Origin: Actinomycetospora callitridis
Lineage (GTDB): Bacteria > Actinomycetota > Actinomycetes > Mycobacteriales > Pseudonocardiaceae
NCBI RefSeq assembly: GCF_028737265.1
Contig: NZ_JAQZAK010000012.1
Coordinates: 62,001 to 126,000 of the forward strand
Length of the DNA stretch: 64,000 bases
Direction of reading: 5' to 3'
In this document: one piece after another, positions 24,559 to 34,239 of the stretch
Numbering within the stretch: the stretch's first letter is position 1
Layout: each line of letters opens with the position of its first letter
Notes under the pieces: generated by a model
The model's database searches: none
The model's input: the letters and a program-made list of their open reading frames with translations, nothing else
Told to the model about the DNA's origin: nothing
Translations under genes and position numbers: made by a program

Positions 24559-24868
24559 TCAGCGCTCACCCACACCAAGAGCACGCCGCACCCACTCGTC
24601 AGGAGGAGTGCCGCGCGACCCGTCAACGGTCAGATAGATCCGGCAGGACATACCGAAGTCAGTCCGTTCGACGGCTCCAGTCTCCACGTCGCGGCCGTCG
24701 ACGCGGACGGTCGGAGAACCCAAGAAGGACTCGGCGACGGCCTGCGCCTCGTCGTTGATCTCGCGCTCGACGAGCTGGTGGCTCGTCATCGCGACGGAGA
24801 TCCCGCAGGTGGGGAAGGTACTTCTCCGCGTTTGGGCAGCCGACGAAGTAGAGCAGCTCGACCTTCAC
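24559..24868 (-). pseudogene. Frameshifted thioredoxin-like (DF family) protein
   Basis: From GTG 24868 the frame reads VKVELLYFVGCPNAEKYLPH, the start of small thioredoxin-like DF proteins, then degrades to RDDEPPARRARDQRRGAG. A second frame from 24789 carries the rest: MTSHQLVEREINDEAQAVAE, SFLGSPTVRVDGRDVE, FGMSCRIYLTVDG. Joined by a one-base change near 24790-24800, the two would make one protein of about 100 residues. As written the gene is broken. Such proteins often accompany mercury or arsenic genes. It lies 10 bases downstream of the integrase stop on the same strand. Confidence 0.65.
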
Positions 24869-24878
24869 GCTCCCAGTA

Positions 24879-26642
24879 TCAATGTCGGACGCGTGCACCA
24901 GGTCGCTGTTGGCCCCGACTGCTGACCGACCTACCGGCGTCGTACACCTGTTCGATGGACTCGAACCCGTCCGGCATGCACTCTGCGCACCCATGCGGAC
25001 GATCAGGACGTGGCGCGTTCTCCGCCGACAAGGTCGTGGGCTCAGCCTCTGGGCCGTCGCTCGTGGGTGGAGCTGAGCCACTGCCCCAGGAGCCGTCGAT
25101 AGGGTCGTGCGCAGCAGGACCTAGGTCGAGTCGCGCCTGGGGAGCGAGCACGCTGGGTCGCCGACCACGACTCACCTCGACGAGACCCCAGACCTGCAAC
25201 AGAGTCACGGCTCGCTGAGCAGTCGCAGTCGAGACGCCGAAGTCGATGCCGAGCTGCTTCCCTGTCGGAAGCTGGGCGCCGACCGGCCACTCGCCGGCGG
25301 CGATGCGGTCGCGCAGCGCCACCGCAATGTGCTCGAACGGGTATCGCGGGTCCGCCTTGGCGCGCTCGACGTCGTCGATCTCTGGGGGCGCAGGGCGCTC
25401 GGGCAGACGCTCGGCCAGCCCCTGCGCCGCCCGCTGGTCCGCCTCGGCCACCCATGCTGCATAGACGCGAAGCGTCGTCGTACCCCCACCGCCGTGGCCG
25501 AGCCGGCCCGCGACCGTGCGGACGTCCACGCCACCGGCGATGAGCTCGGTCGCCGTGTAGTGCCGGAGGTTGTGGAGGTGGGTGTCGATGCCGAGCCGGT
25601 CGGCCATCTTGCTGTACCGCTGGGTCACCGAGGACGGCGTCAGGTGCGTCGCTCCCGTCGGCGAGGGTGAGAAGACGAACGCATCCGGCGACAGCTCGAC
25701 CTCGAGAGCCGCGCAGCGCTCCTCCCACCGGCGGCGATGTTCGGCGAGGGCTTCGACGGTGCCGGGGTCGATGGTGACGTGGCGGCGCTGATGGGTCTTG
25801 GTGTCCTTCTCCTCGGTCTCGCTCCGGACCTCGGCGATCGCGCGCCGAATCGTGATCACGCCTCGCTCGAGGTCGACGTACCGCCAACGCAGCCCGCAAA
25901 CTTCTCCCCGGCGAGCGCCGGTGACCATCAGAAGCCATACGACCATCCCCCAGTCGGGGTCGCGGCGCCCCGCCTCGGCGACGAGCCGCGCGGCTTCCTC
26001 GGGTGTCGGCGGCTGCGGGTCGGGTGCGGGCACCGGCGGGGGCTCGGCCTGGTCCATCGGGCTCGAGCCCACCCACCGCCACCGCACCGCACGCTTGTAG
26101 GCGCCGCTCAGGATGTAGTGAATCTTGCGGATCGTCGCGGCCCCGAGCGACCGGCACCGATGCGGTCGACACCGAACATCGCACTCGTGAGGGTGGGTCG
26201 TGCGGTGATCGACTCCTCGACGGTCGCGGCAGTGCTCGCGGCACCGCCGCATCTCGGCGTAGAGCGAATCCAGGATCTCGGCGTCGAGCGAGCCGACCTT
26301 CGACTTGCCGATGAACGGGCGAACGTGCTTGTCGACGTACTCCCGGTAGCCCTCGACCGTGCGACGGCCGCCGGTGTGCTGGTCGAGGTAACGGTCGAGC
26401 AGCTGGTTGACGGTGGCCGTCGTCTGCGGGTTGCGCCTCTTCCGGATGTCGGCGAGGAAGCCGAGACGGATCTCCTCGGCTCGCTCCCATGCCTTGGGTC
26501 CGGCCGGAACCGTCTCGACGAGGCTGTGTCGTCGCTTCGTGACCGGGTCCTGGCCGGCGTAGACGCGCACCCGCATCGCTCCACTCGGGAGCAGCTCGAT
26601 GTTGCCCTTATCGCGCGAAGAAGGGCGCGCAGCCTTCGCCAT
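24879..26642 (-). CDS. int: Tyrosine integrase with C-terminal GntR-type HTH domain
   Basis: The 587-residue protein catalyses integration into the tRNA-Ala gene beside it. The arm/core domain (residues 15-130) is followed by a Cys/His-rich insert at 134-163 (CREHC, HECDVRCRPHRC). Catalytic residues are R244/R245 (GARRGE), H357 and R360 (HNLRHYTA), H383 (RLGHGG) and Y394 (LRVYAAW). Residues 430-500 form a GntR-like winged HTH (YPFEHIAVALRDRIAAGEWP, GAQLPTGKQLGIDFGVSTAT), an addition to the usual integrase. The last 85 residues look unstructured. Its start lies 92 bases from the tRNA 3' end. Confidence 0.95.
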   Translation of the reverse strand: MAKAARPSSRDKGNIELLPSGAMRVRVYAGQDPVTKRRHSLVETVPAGPKAWERAEEIRLGFLADIRKRRNPQTTATVNQLLDRYLDQHTGGRRTVEGYREYVDKHVRPFIGKSKVGSLDAEILDSLYAEMRRCREHCRDRRGVDHRTTHPHECDVRCRPHRCRSLGAATIRKIHYILSGAYKRAVRWRWVGSSPMDQAEPPPVPAPDPQPPTPEEAARLVAEAGRRDPDWGMVVWLLMVTGARRGEVCGLRWRYVDLERGVITIRRAIAEVRSETEEKDTKTHQRRHVTIDPGTVEALAEHRRRWEERCAALEVELSPDAFVFSPSPTGATHLTPSSVTQRYSKMADRLGIDTHLHNLRHYTATELIAGGVDVRTVAGRLGHGGGGTTTLRVYAAWVAEADQRAAQGLAERLPERPAPPEIDDVERAKADPRYPFEHIAVALRDRIAAGEWPVGAQLPTGKQLGIDFGVSTATAQRAVTLLQVWGLVEVSRGRRPSVLAPQARLDLGPAAHDPIDGSWGSGSAPPTSDGPEAEPTTLSAENAPRPDRPHGCAECMPDGFESIEQVYDAGRSVSSRGQQRPGARVRH

Positions 26643-26660
26643 GAGCAGGAAGGTAGGTCA

Positions 26661-26687
26661 GCTCGTGCCACAAACCGTGCCACGAGC
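26661..26687. repeat. Repeated CGTGCCAC motifs beside the attachment site
   Basis: CGTGCCAC occurs directly repeated at 26664-26671 and 26676-26683, and GCTCGTG / CACGAGC (26661-26667, 26681-26687) form an outer inverted repeat. They lie between the integrase start and the tRNA 3' end, where arm-type integrase or excisionase sites are expected. Confidence 0.4.
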
Positions 26688-26734
26688 GAGGAAGTTACCC
26701 GGTTCGGACCAACGTCTGTGCTGGTCACGGTGGG

Positions 26735-26780
26735 TGGAGACGAAGGGAATCGAACCCTCAACCCCCGCCTTGCAAAGGCG
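26735..26780. other. Presumed att junction in tRNA-Ala 3' half
   Basis: Integrases of this kind recombine at tRNA 3' ends, and int lies immediately beyond this end. The matching duplicate, expected to contain GGTTCGATTCCCTTCGTCTC or its complement, was not found by eye anywhere from position 1 to 26700, so the other junction should lie left of the window. The exact crossover site is unknown. Confidence 0.55.
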
Positions 26781-26807
26781 GTGCTCTGCCAATTGAGCTA
26801 CGTCCCC
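26735..26807 (-). tRNA. tRNA-Ala(TGC)
   Basis: The cloverleaf is complete: acceptor GGGGACG pairs with CGTCTCC (one G-T pair), the D arm has AGCTCAATTGGCAGAGC, the anticodon stem CCGCC/GGCGG holds loop TTTGCAA with anticodon TGC, and the T arm has GGTTCGATTCC. The discriminator is A, and the terminal CCA is not encoded (CCCACC follows). It is the integration target of the element to its left; the 3' part seen here is therefore probably supplied by the element. Confidence 0.96.
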
Positions 26808-26814
26808 GAGGGGG

Positions 26815-26937
26815 CTAGGACGACGTCGACGGCCTCGTCGCGTCGCGCCAGACCTCCTTGGCGGGGTTCTGGTCCCGCTGTCGTCGGATCAGCAGGGCGG
26901 CCCCGGCGGCCAGGGCGAGAGCAACGACGGTCTTCAC
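26815..26937 (-). CDS. DLW-39 family small protein
   Basis: This 40-residue peptide from GTG 26937 reads [20 protein letters not shown], then [20 protein letters not shown]. It has a short hydrophobic N-terminal helix and a charged tail; KEVWRDAT matches the D-L-W-x-x-A-T signature of this actinobacterial family, found near the gyrA/tRNA-Ala locus. GGAGGAG lies just upstream. The function is unknown. It starts eight bases before the tRNA 5' end on the same strand. Confidence 0.8.
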   Translation of the reverse strand: MKTVVALALAAGAALLIRRQRDQNPAKEVWRDATRPSTSS

Positions 26938-27065
26938 CGCACTCCTCCCGTCGACGACCCGTTCACGGTACCTCAGGGGCCGGCGCCGCCCGCCGGTCGC
27001 GCGCGACCGGGCGCGGGCGGTAGGAACCGTCCCGGCGGACGACGGTGTCGTGGACGGGAGCGCGG

Positions 27066-28259
27066 ATGGCTGGGACGGGTCGTGCCTACGTGGTGGGCAC
27101 CTTCGACACGAAGGGCGAGGAGCTGCGCTACGTCGCCAGGCTCCTGCGGGATGCGGGTCACGAGGTGACGACTGTCGACGTCGGCACCTCCGATCCCGAC
27201 GCGACCGCCGCCGATGTCGGGCCGCGGGAGGTGGCCGGTGCGGAGGCGTTCACCGGCGACCGCGGGAGCTCGGTGTCGGCGATGAGCGAGGCGCTGGAGC
27301 GGTGGCTCCCGGCCCGCGACGACCTCGCGGGCGTGCTCGCGCTCGGCGGATCCGGGGGCACCGCCCTCGTGACACCTGCCCTGCAGCGTCTCCCGGTGGG
27401 TGTCCCGAAGATCGTGGTGTCGACGGTGGCCTCGGGGAACGTCGCGCCGTACGTCGGCTCGGTGGACCTGACGCTCATGTACTCGGTCACCGATGTCGCG
27501 GGGCTCAACCGCATCAGCCGGCGGGTGCTGTCCAACGCCGCGCACGCCCTGGGCGGGGCCATCGCGGCACCCGTGCCGGAGGCGCAGGACAAGCCGGCGC
27601 TCGGGCTGACGATGTTCGGGGTCACGACGCCGTGCGTCTCCGCCGTGACCGAGGCGGTCGCCGACCGCTGGGACTGCCTCGTCTTCCACGCCACCGGCAC
27701 GGGCGGGCGCGCGATGGAGAAGCTCGTCGACGACCGTCTGGTCGAGGCCGTCGTCGACGTCAGCACGACGGAGATCGCGGACCTCGTCGTCGGCGGGATC
27801 ATGGCCGCCACCGAGGACCGTCTCGGTGCGATCGCCCGCACCGGGGTGCCGTGGGTGGGCTCGGTCGGGGCGCTGGACATGGTCAACTTCGGGGCGCCCG
27901 ACACCGTGCCCGAGCAGTTCCGGGGCCGGACGCTCTACGAGCACAACGCGCAGGTGACCCTGATGCGCACGACCCCCGAGGAGTGCCGCGCCGCCGCGGA
28001 GTTCCTGGCCGACAAGCTCAACGCCTGCCCCGGACCGGTGCGCCTCGTCCTGCCGACGGGCGGCGTCTCGGCCCTGGACGCGCCCGGCATGCCCTTCGCC
28101 GACGCCGAGGCGGACGCCGCGCTGTTCGACACCCTGCGCGAGCGGGTCCGCGTCGACGACGACCACCGGATCGTCGAGAGCCCGCACCACGTCAACGACC
28201 CCGAGTTCGCCGCGACCCTCGTCGCCGCGCTCGAGGAGATCACCGGAGGACGCCCGTGA
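27066..28259 (+). CDS. Tm-1-like ATP-binding domain protein (UPF0261)
   Basis: The 397-residue protein starts [20 protein letters not shown] at ATG 27066, with GGGAG upstream. [28 protein letters not shown] and [16 protein letters not shown] are typical of Tm-1-like proteins, named after the tomato virus-resistance protein. In bacteria and fungi they pair with a TIM-barrel enzyme, encoded here by the overlapping next gene. The chemical reaction is not settled. No regulator is linked. Confidence 0.93.
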   Translation: MAGTGRAYVVGTFDTKGEELRYVARLLRDAGHEVTTVDVGTSDPDATAADVGPREVAGAEAFTGDRGSSVSAMSEALERWLPARDDLAGVLALGGSGGTALVTPALQRLPVGVPKIVVSTVASGNVAPYVGSVDLTLMYSVTDVAGLNRISRRVLSNAAHALGGAIAAPVPEAQDKPALGLTMFGVTTPCVSAVTEAVADRWDCLVFHATGTGGRAMEKLVDDRLVEAVVDVSTTEIADLVVGGIMAATEDRLGAIARTGVPWVGSVGALDMVNFGAPDTVPEQFRGRTLYEHNAQVTLMRTTPEECRAAAEFLADKLNACPGPVRLVLPTGGVSALDAPGMPFADAEADAALFDTLRERVRVDDDHRIVESPHHVNDPEFAATLVAALEEITGGRP

Positions 28260-29128
28260 CCCGCGCCGAGATCGTCGAGCGCCTCCGCGCCAAGGTCGGT
28301 CGTGGCGAGCCGATCGTCGGCGGCGGCGCCGGCACCGGCCTGTCCGCCCGCTGCGAGGAAGAGGGCGGGATCGACCTCATCGTCATCTACAATTCCGGGC
28401 GATATCGGATGGCCGGGCGGGGTTCGCTCGCCGGATTGCTCGCCTACGGCAACGCCAACGACATCGTCGTGGAGATGGCGCGCGAGGTCATCCCCGTCGT
28501 CCGGCACACCCCGGTGCTGGCCGGCGTGAACGGCACCGACCCGTTCCTGCTGCGTACGCGGTTCCTGCGCGAGCTGCGCGAACTCGGCTTCGCCGGCATC
28601 CAGAACTTCCCGACGGTCGGACTCATCGACGGCACCTTCCGGGTGAATCTCGAGGAGACCGGGATGGGGTTCGACCGCGAGGTCGAGCTGGTCGCCGCCG
28701 CGCACGACGAGGATCTGCTCACCACGCCCTACGTGTTCTCCGTCGACGACGCCCGTGCGATGACCGCCGCCGGCGCGGACGTCGTCGTGTGTCACATGGG
28801 CCTCACCACCGGCGGATCGATCGGCGCGCAGACCGCGAAGTCGTTGGACGACTGCGTCGCACTCGTCGACGAATGGGCGGCCGCCGCCCGCGAGGTCCGC
28901 GACGACGTCCTCGTGCTCGTCCACGGCGGCCCCGTCTCGTCGCCCGAGGACGCGGCGTACGTCCTGTCCCGCACGCGTACCTGCCACGGCTTCTACGGCG
29001 CCAGCAGCATGGAGCGCCTGCCCACCGAGCAGGCCCTGACCGCCACGACCCGGGCGTTCGTCGCCCTGCGGCCCGACCACCGGAACGACCACCCGAACGA
29101 CCACCCGAACGACGAGGAGCACGCCTGA
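28256..29128 (+). CDS. Phosphoenolpyruvate hydrolase-like TIM-barrel protein
   Basis: The 290-residue protein from GTG 28256 starts [20 protein letters not shown], continues [20 protein letters not shown] and has [20 protein letters not shown] and [20 protein letters not shown], the standard blocks of the PEP-hydrolase/isocitrate-lyase-like partner of Tm-1 proteins. The overlap GTGA with the previous gene shows translational coupling. The C-terminus ends in the short repeat [12 protein letters not shown], encoded by repeated CCACCCGAACGA. A long open frame upstream of 28256 is a shadow. Confidence 0.9.
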   Translation: MTRAEIVERLRAKVGRGEPIVGGGAGTGLSARCEEEGGIDLIVIYNSGRYRMAGRGSLAGLLAYGNANDIVVEMAREVIPVVRHTPVLAGVNGTDPFLLRTRFLRELRELGFAGIQNFPTVGLIDGTFRVNLEETGMGFDREVELVAAAHDEDLLTTPYVFSVDDARAMTAAGADVVVCHMGLTTGGSIGAQTAKSLDDCVALVDEWAAAAREVRDDVLVLVHGGPVSSPEDAAYVLSRTRTCHGFYGASSMERLPTEQALTATTRAFVALRPDHRNDHPNDHPNDEEHA

Positions 29129-29571
29129 TGCCCGAGGTGACCAGCAGCGCCGTCATCCCCGCCGACGTCGACACCGTGTGGCGCGCGATCCGCGACTTCG
29201 ACGGTCTGCCGTCCTGGGTCCCGGCGATCGAGGCCAGCGAACTGGAGGGCGACCTGCGCGGCGACCAGATCGGCGCCGTGCGCCGTCTGACCCTCGGCGA
29301 CGGCGGAACCGTGCGCGAACGACTCGTCGCCCTCGACGACCGGGAACGACGTCTGACCTACGCGATCCTCGATTCGCCGTTCCCGGTCGAGGACTACCGA
29401 TCCACGGTCCGGGTCTTCCCCGTGACCACGACCGGGGAATCCTTCGTCGTGTGGGGCGTCGTGTTCGACTGCCATCTCGCCGACAGCGAGCAGCTCTGTA
29501 CTCTGTTCGGCCGCGATGTGTTCGGCGCCGGACTGAACGGTCTGGTCTCGTATTTGTCGCCCGGGGAGTGA
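29128..29571 (+). CDS. SRPBCC (polyketide cyclase/START-like) protein
   Basis: The 147-residue protein starts [20 protein letters not shown], followed by IRDFDGLPSWVPAIEASELE, the usual start of a Bet-v1/SRPBCC lipid-binding fold; the end GLNGLVSYLSPGE fits the long C-terminal helix. The ATG shares one base with the preceding stop, giving a three-gene operon with the Tm-1-like and TIM-barrel genes. The ligand is unknown. Confidence 0.87.
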   Translation: MPEVTSSAVIPADVDTVWRAIRDFDGLPSWVPAIEASELEGDLRGDQIGAVRRLTLGDGGTVRERLVALDDRERRLTYAILDSPFPVEDYRSTVRVFPVTTTGESFVVWGVVFDCHLADSEQLCTLFGRDVFGAGLNGLVSYLSPGE

Positions 29572-29686
29572 CGTCCGGGGCACGAAAGGAGTGCGGTGCG
29601 ATCAGGCGCCCTTTCCTTTGCTAATGTCGAGTGACATCGAACGACACCGCGTCGATTCCATGGACAAGTGAGGAGTCACGCCCGCC

Positions 29687-30100
29687 ATGGCCCAGAAGAC
29701 CATCGTCACCCTGGTCGACGACCTGACCGGCGAAGAGGCCGAGGACATCACCACGGTCGAGTTCGCGCTCGACGGGGTGACGTACGAGATCGACCTCGAC
29801 GACAAGAACAGCGCCCGGCTCCGGGACGCGCTCGCGGAGTACGTCGCCGCCGCGCGCCGCACCGGCGGTCGGCGTTCCTCCGCCGGCGGCAACGGCCGTC
29901 GTCGCTCGGGCGCCGGCACCGGCACCCCGCGGGCGACGTCCCCCGGCGGTTACGACCGCGAGACCTCCAAGCAGATCCGCGAGTGGGCCAAGGGCCACGG
30001 ATTCGAGGTCTCCGACCGCGGCCGCGTGCCGAACAACGTGGTCGAGGCCTGGGAGGCCCAGCGCAAGGGTTCCGACCACGCCGCGTCGTTCTCCGGCTGA
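29687..30100 (+). CDS. lsr2: Lsr2 nucleoid-associated protein
   Basis: The 137-residue H-NS-like protein bridges AT-rich DNA and silences foreign genes. The N-terminal oligomer domain is MAQKTIVTLVDDLTGEEAED then VEFALDGVTYEIDLDDKNSA; a glycine/arginine-rich linker (residues 60-80) leads to the DNA-binding end REWAKGHGFEVSDRGRVPNN. The AT-hook-like core RGR is present. It has its own unit, with a strong terminator after it. Only 3 kb from the mobile element, it could silence that DNA. Confidence 0.97.
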   Translation: MAQKTIVTLVDDLTGEEAEDITTVEFALDGVTYEIDLDDKNSARLRDALAEYVAAARRTGGRRSSAGGNGRRRSGAGTGTPRATSPGGYDRETSKQIREWAKGHGFEVSDRGRVPNNVVEAWEAQRKGSDHAASFSG

Positions 30101-30126
30101 CCGGCAGACCCACGCAGCACCGACGA

Positions 30127-30163
30127 AGAACGGCCCCGGAGCGCGATGCTCCGGGGCCGTTCT
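30127..30163 (+). terminator. Terminator after lsr2
   Basis: A perfect 15-bp stem (GAACGGCCCCGGAGC, 30128-30142, and GCTCCGGGGCCGTTC, 30148-30162) encloses a five-base loop 27 bases after the lsr2 stop. It is followed by TCTCGTGT, with no long T-run, as usual in GC-rich actinobacteria. It separates lsr2 from the convergent tRNA-Ile. Confidence 0.85.
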
Positions 30164-30191
30164 CGTGTCCGGTGAGGTGGCACCGAGTGGG

Positions 30192-30265
30192 TGGGCCCAG
30201 CTGGATTTGAACCAGCGACCTCGTCGTTATCAGCGACGCGCTCTAACCAACTGAGCTATGGGCCC
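30192..30265 (-). tRNA. tRNA-Ile(GAT)
   Basis: The 74-base cloverleaf has acceptor GGGCCCA/TGGGCCC, D arm AGCTCAGTTGGTTAGAGC, anticodon loop CTGATAA with anticodon GAT, and T arm GCTGGTTCAAATCCAGC. The discriminator is A and CCA is not encoded (ACC only). Actinobacteria usually carry this gene just downstream of gyrA and DUF3566, with tRNA-Ala next; here about 3.5 kb separates the two. Confidence 0.96.
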
Positions 30266-30340
30266 TCGCGGGGACGAACCCGGGTGCGAACGCCACGGTA
30301 CCCGACGGGCACCGGGCGCGGAGCACCCGCCCCGAGGCCG

Positions 30341-31504
30341 TCAGTCGCGCTCCGAGAGCGTGACCTCGATGCCTCCCGCGACGTCGGCCGAGATGTTGTA
30401 GATGAACGCCGACACGCTCGCGAGCGCGGTGAACAGGATGATGTTCACGACGCCGATGACCGCCGCGACGCCGAAGACGCCGCCCGCGGTGATGAGCTCG
30501 CCGCCGCCACCGGAGTCCGACGTGAGGTCCTGGTAGGTGCCGTTGAGCTGCGCCCACACGCCCATGCCGTCGAGCACGGCGTAGAGCACGCCGACCGCGA
30601 ACATCCACACGAAGAACAGCGCGACGCCGAGCACGAGGGCGAGCTTCAGCACCGACCACGGGTCGAAGCGCCGTACCTGCAGGCTCGCCCGGCGGGGCGC
30701 CTTGCTGCTGCGAGGACGTCCCGCCGCGAGCTCGGCGACGTCGTCGGGCTCGCGACGTGGCTCGTCGGACTCGCGGCCGCGCAGGCCCAGCTGCTCCGGG
30801 GAGAGCTGGTTGGTGGGCGCGTCGATGCCCGACGAGGCCGGCTGCCCGGCGCCCCCGCCGTCACCCGTGCCGCCGGGGCGGCCGGTCCCGGTGGGCGCCG
30901 ACGTCCGCACGGCGGCGGTGATGCCGCCGGCCGGCGTGCCCATGCCCTCCTGCGGAGGACGGCCGTTGGCCGGACCGCCCGGACCGCCCGGGCCGCCGTG
31001 CGGTCCCGGACCGCCGGGTCGCTGGAACGGACCCGACGGCGGGTGGGCGCCACCGGGAGGACCGCCGGCCCGCGGCTGGCCCCCGGCCGGGGTGGGCGGG
31101 CCGGCCGGACGCGGACCGGGCCGCCCCGCGTTCGGCACGGGACCCGACGGCGGACCGGTGGCCGCGCCGCCGCGCTGCCACGGCGGCGGCGGACCGGCCG
31201 AGCCGCCGGAGGAGGACGTCGACTCCCCGGAGGCGTCCGGCGCCTCGGAGGTCTGAGTCGTCGGGGAGGTCCCGGACGTCTCCGTGGCCGGTGCCTCCGT
31301 GCCGGGCTTGTCGGTGCTCGGCGTCCCCTTGCCCGACGCGGTGCCCGACGAGCCCTTCGGGCTCCCGTCGTCCTCGACGGCCGGAACCCGCGTGGTCGAC
31401 TCCGCCGGAGCGGCCTCCTCGGTGCTCGTCCGCGCCCCACCCTTGCCCGACGTCTCCGACGACGGGGCGGGGTCCGGGTCGTCCGGCTTGCTCGGTGTGC
31501 TCAC
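30341..31504 (-). CDS. DUF3566 membrane protein with proline-rich N-terminus
   Basis: The 387-residue protein has a long disordered front part rich in Pro, Gly and Ser (residues 1-250; for example GPHGGPGGPGGPANGRPPQE) and a C-terminal DUF3566 domain: RRFDPWSVLKLALVLGVALF, then a second helix AVIGVVNIILFTALASVSAF. It is the counterpart of Rv0007 next to gyrA in mycobacteria. Members are inner-membrane proteins, perhaps linked to division or cell wall; the role is not established. It lies 37 bases downstream of gyrA. Confidence 0.9.
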   Translation of the reverse strand: MSTPSKPDDPDPAPSSETSGKGGARTSTEEAAPAESTTRVPAVEDDGSPKGSSGTASGKGTPSTDKPGTEAPATETSGTSPTTQTSEAPDASGESTSSSGGSAGPPPPWQRGGAATGPPSGPVPNAGRPGPRPAGPPTPAGGQPRAGGPPGGAHPPSGPFQRPGGPGPHGGPGGPGGPANGRPPQEGMGTPAGGITAAVRTSAPTGTGRPGGTGDGGGAGQPASSGIDAPTNQLSPEQLGLRGRESDEPRREPDDVAELAAGRPRSSKAPRRASLQVRRFDPWSVLKLALVLGVALFFVWMFAVGVLYAVLDGMGVWAQLNGTYQDLTSDSGGGGELITAGGVFGVAAVIGVVNIILFTALASVSAFIYNISADVAGGIEVTLSERD

Positions 31505-31541
31505 GAGGACTCGTCTCGTCGGTCGGTGACGGGATCAGGGA

Positions 31542-34049
<2,508 letters not shown>

Positions 34050-34239
34050 GCGGTCGGTCTCCCCTTCTGGCGCCCCGGGCGCGGCGGACACCGCGTCGTC
34101 TCGAGGGGGGCGGCCCGTTCACCGGGCCCGCGACCAGCGCGGCCGTGGACCCAACCACCCGATTCTACCGACGACGCCGACGCACTCCCGGTTCCCCCGG
34201 CGGCGCGTCCGTGACCGCGTCCGTGACCGCGCCCGGGGA

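Noticed and set aside
1-26700. Second tRNA-Ala 3' fragment as left att site
   Set aside because: I looked for the T-arm/acceptor sequence on both strands and found none, so no left boundary is claimed.
26858-28255. Open frame upstream and in frame with the PEP-hydrolase-like gene, giving a 756-residue protein
   Set aside because: The added part is Arg/Gly-rich shadow sequence of the Tm-1-like gene in another frame; the GTGA overlap at 28256 is a normal start.
30700-31250. Repetitive Pro/Gly stretch in the DUF3566 gene as a separate repeat element
   Set aside because: It is low-complexity coding sequence with no regular unit, explained by the disordered N-terminus.
34050-34091. Earlier gyrA start
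   Set aside because: GTG 34049 has GGGGAGA at good spacing and gives the usual short N-terminus; the extra 14 residues have no family support, though they cannot be excluded.
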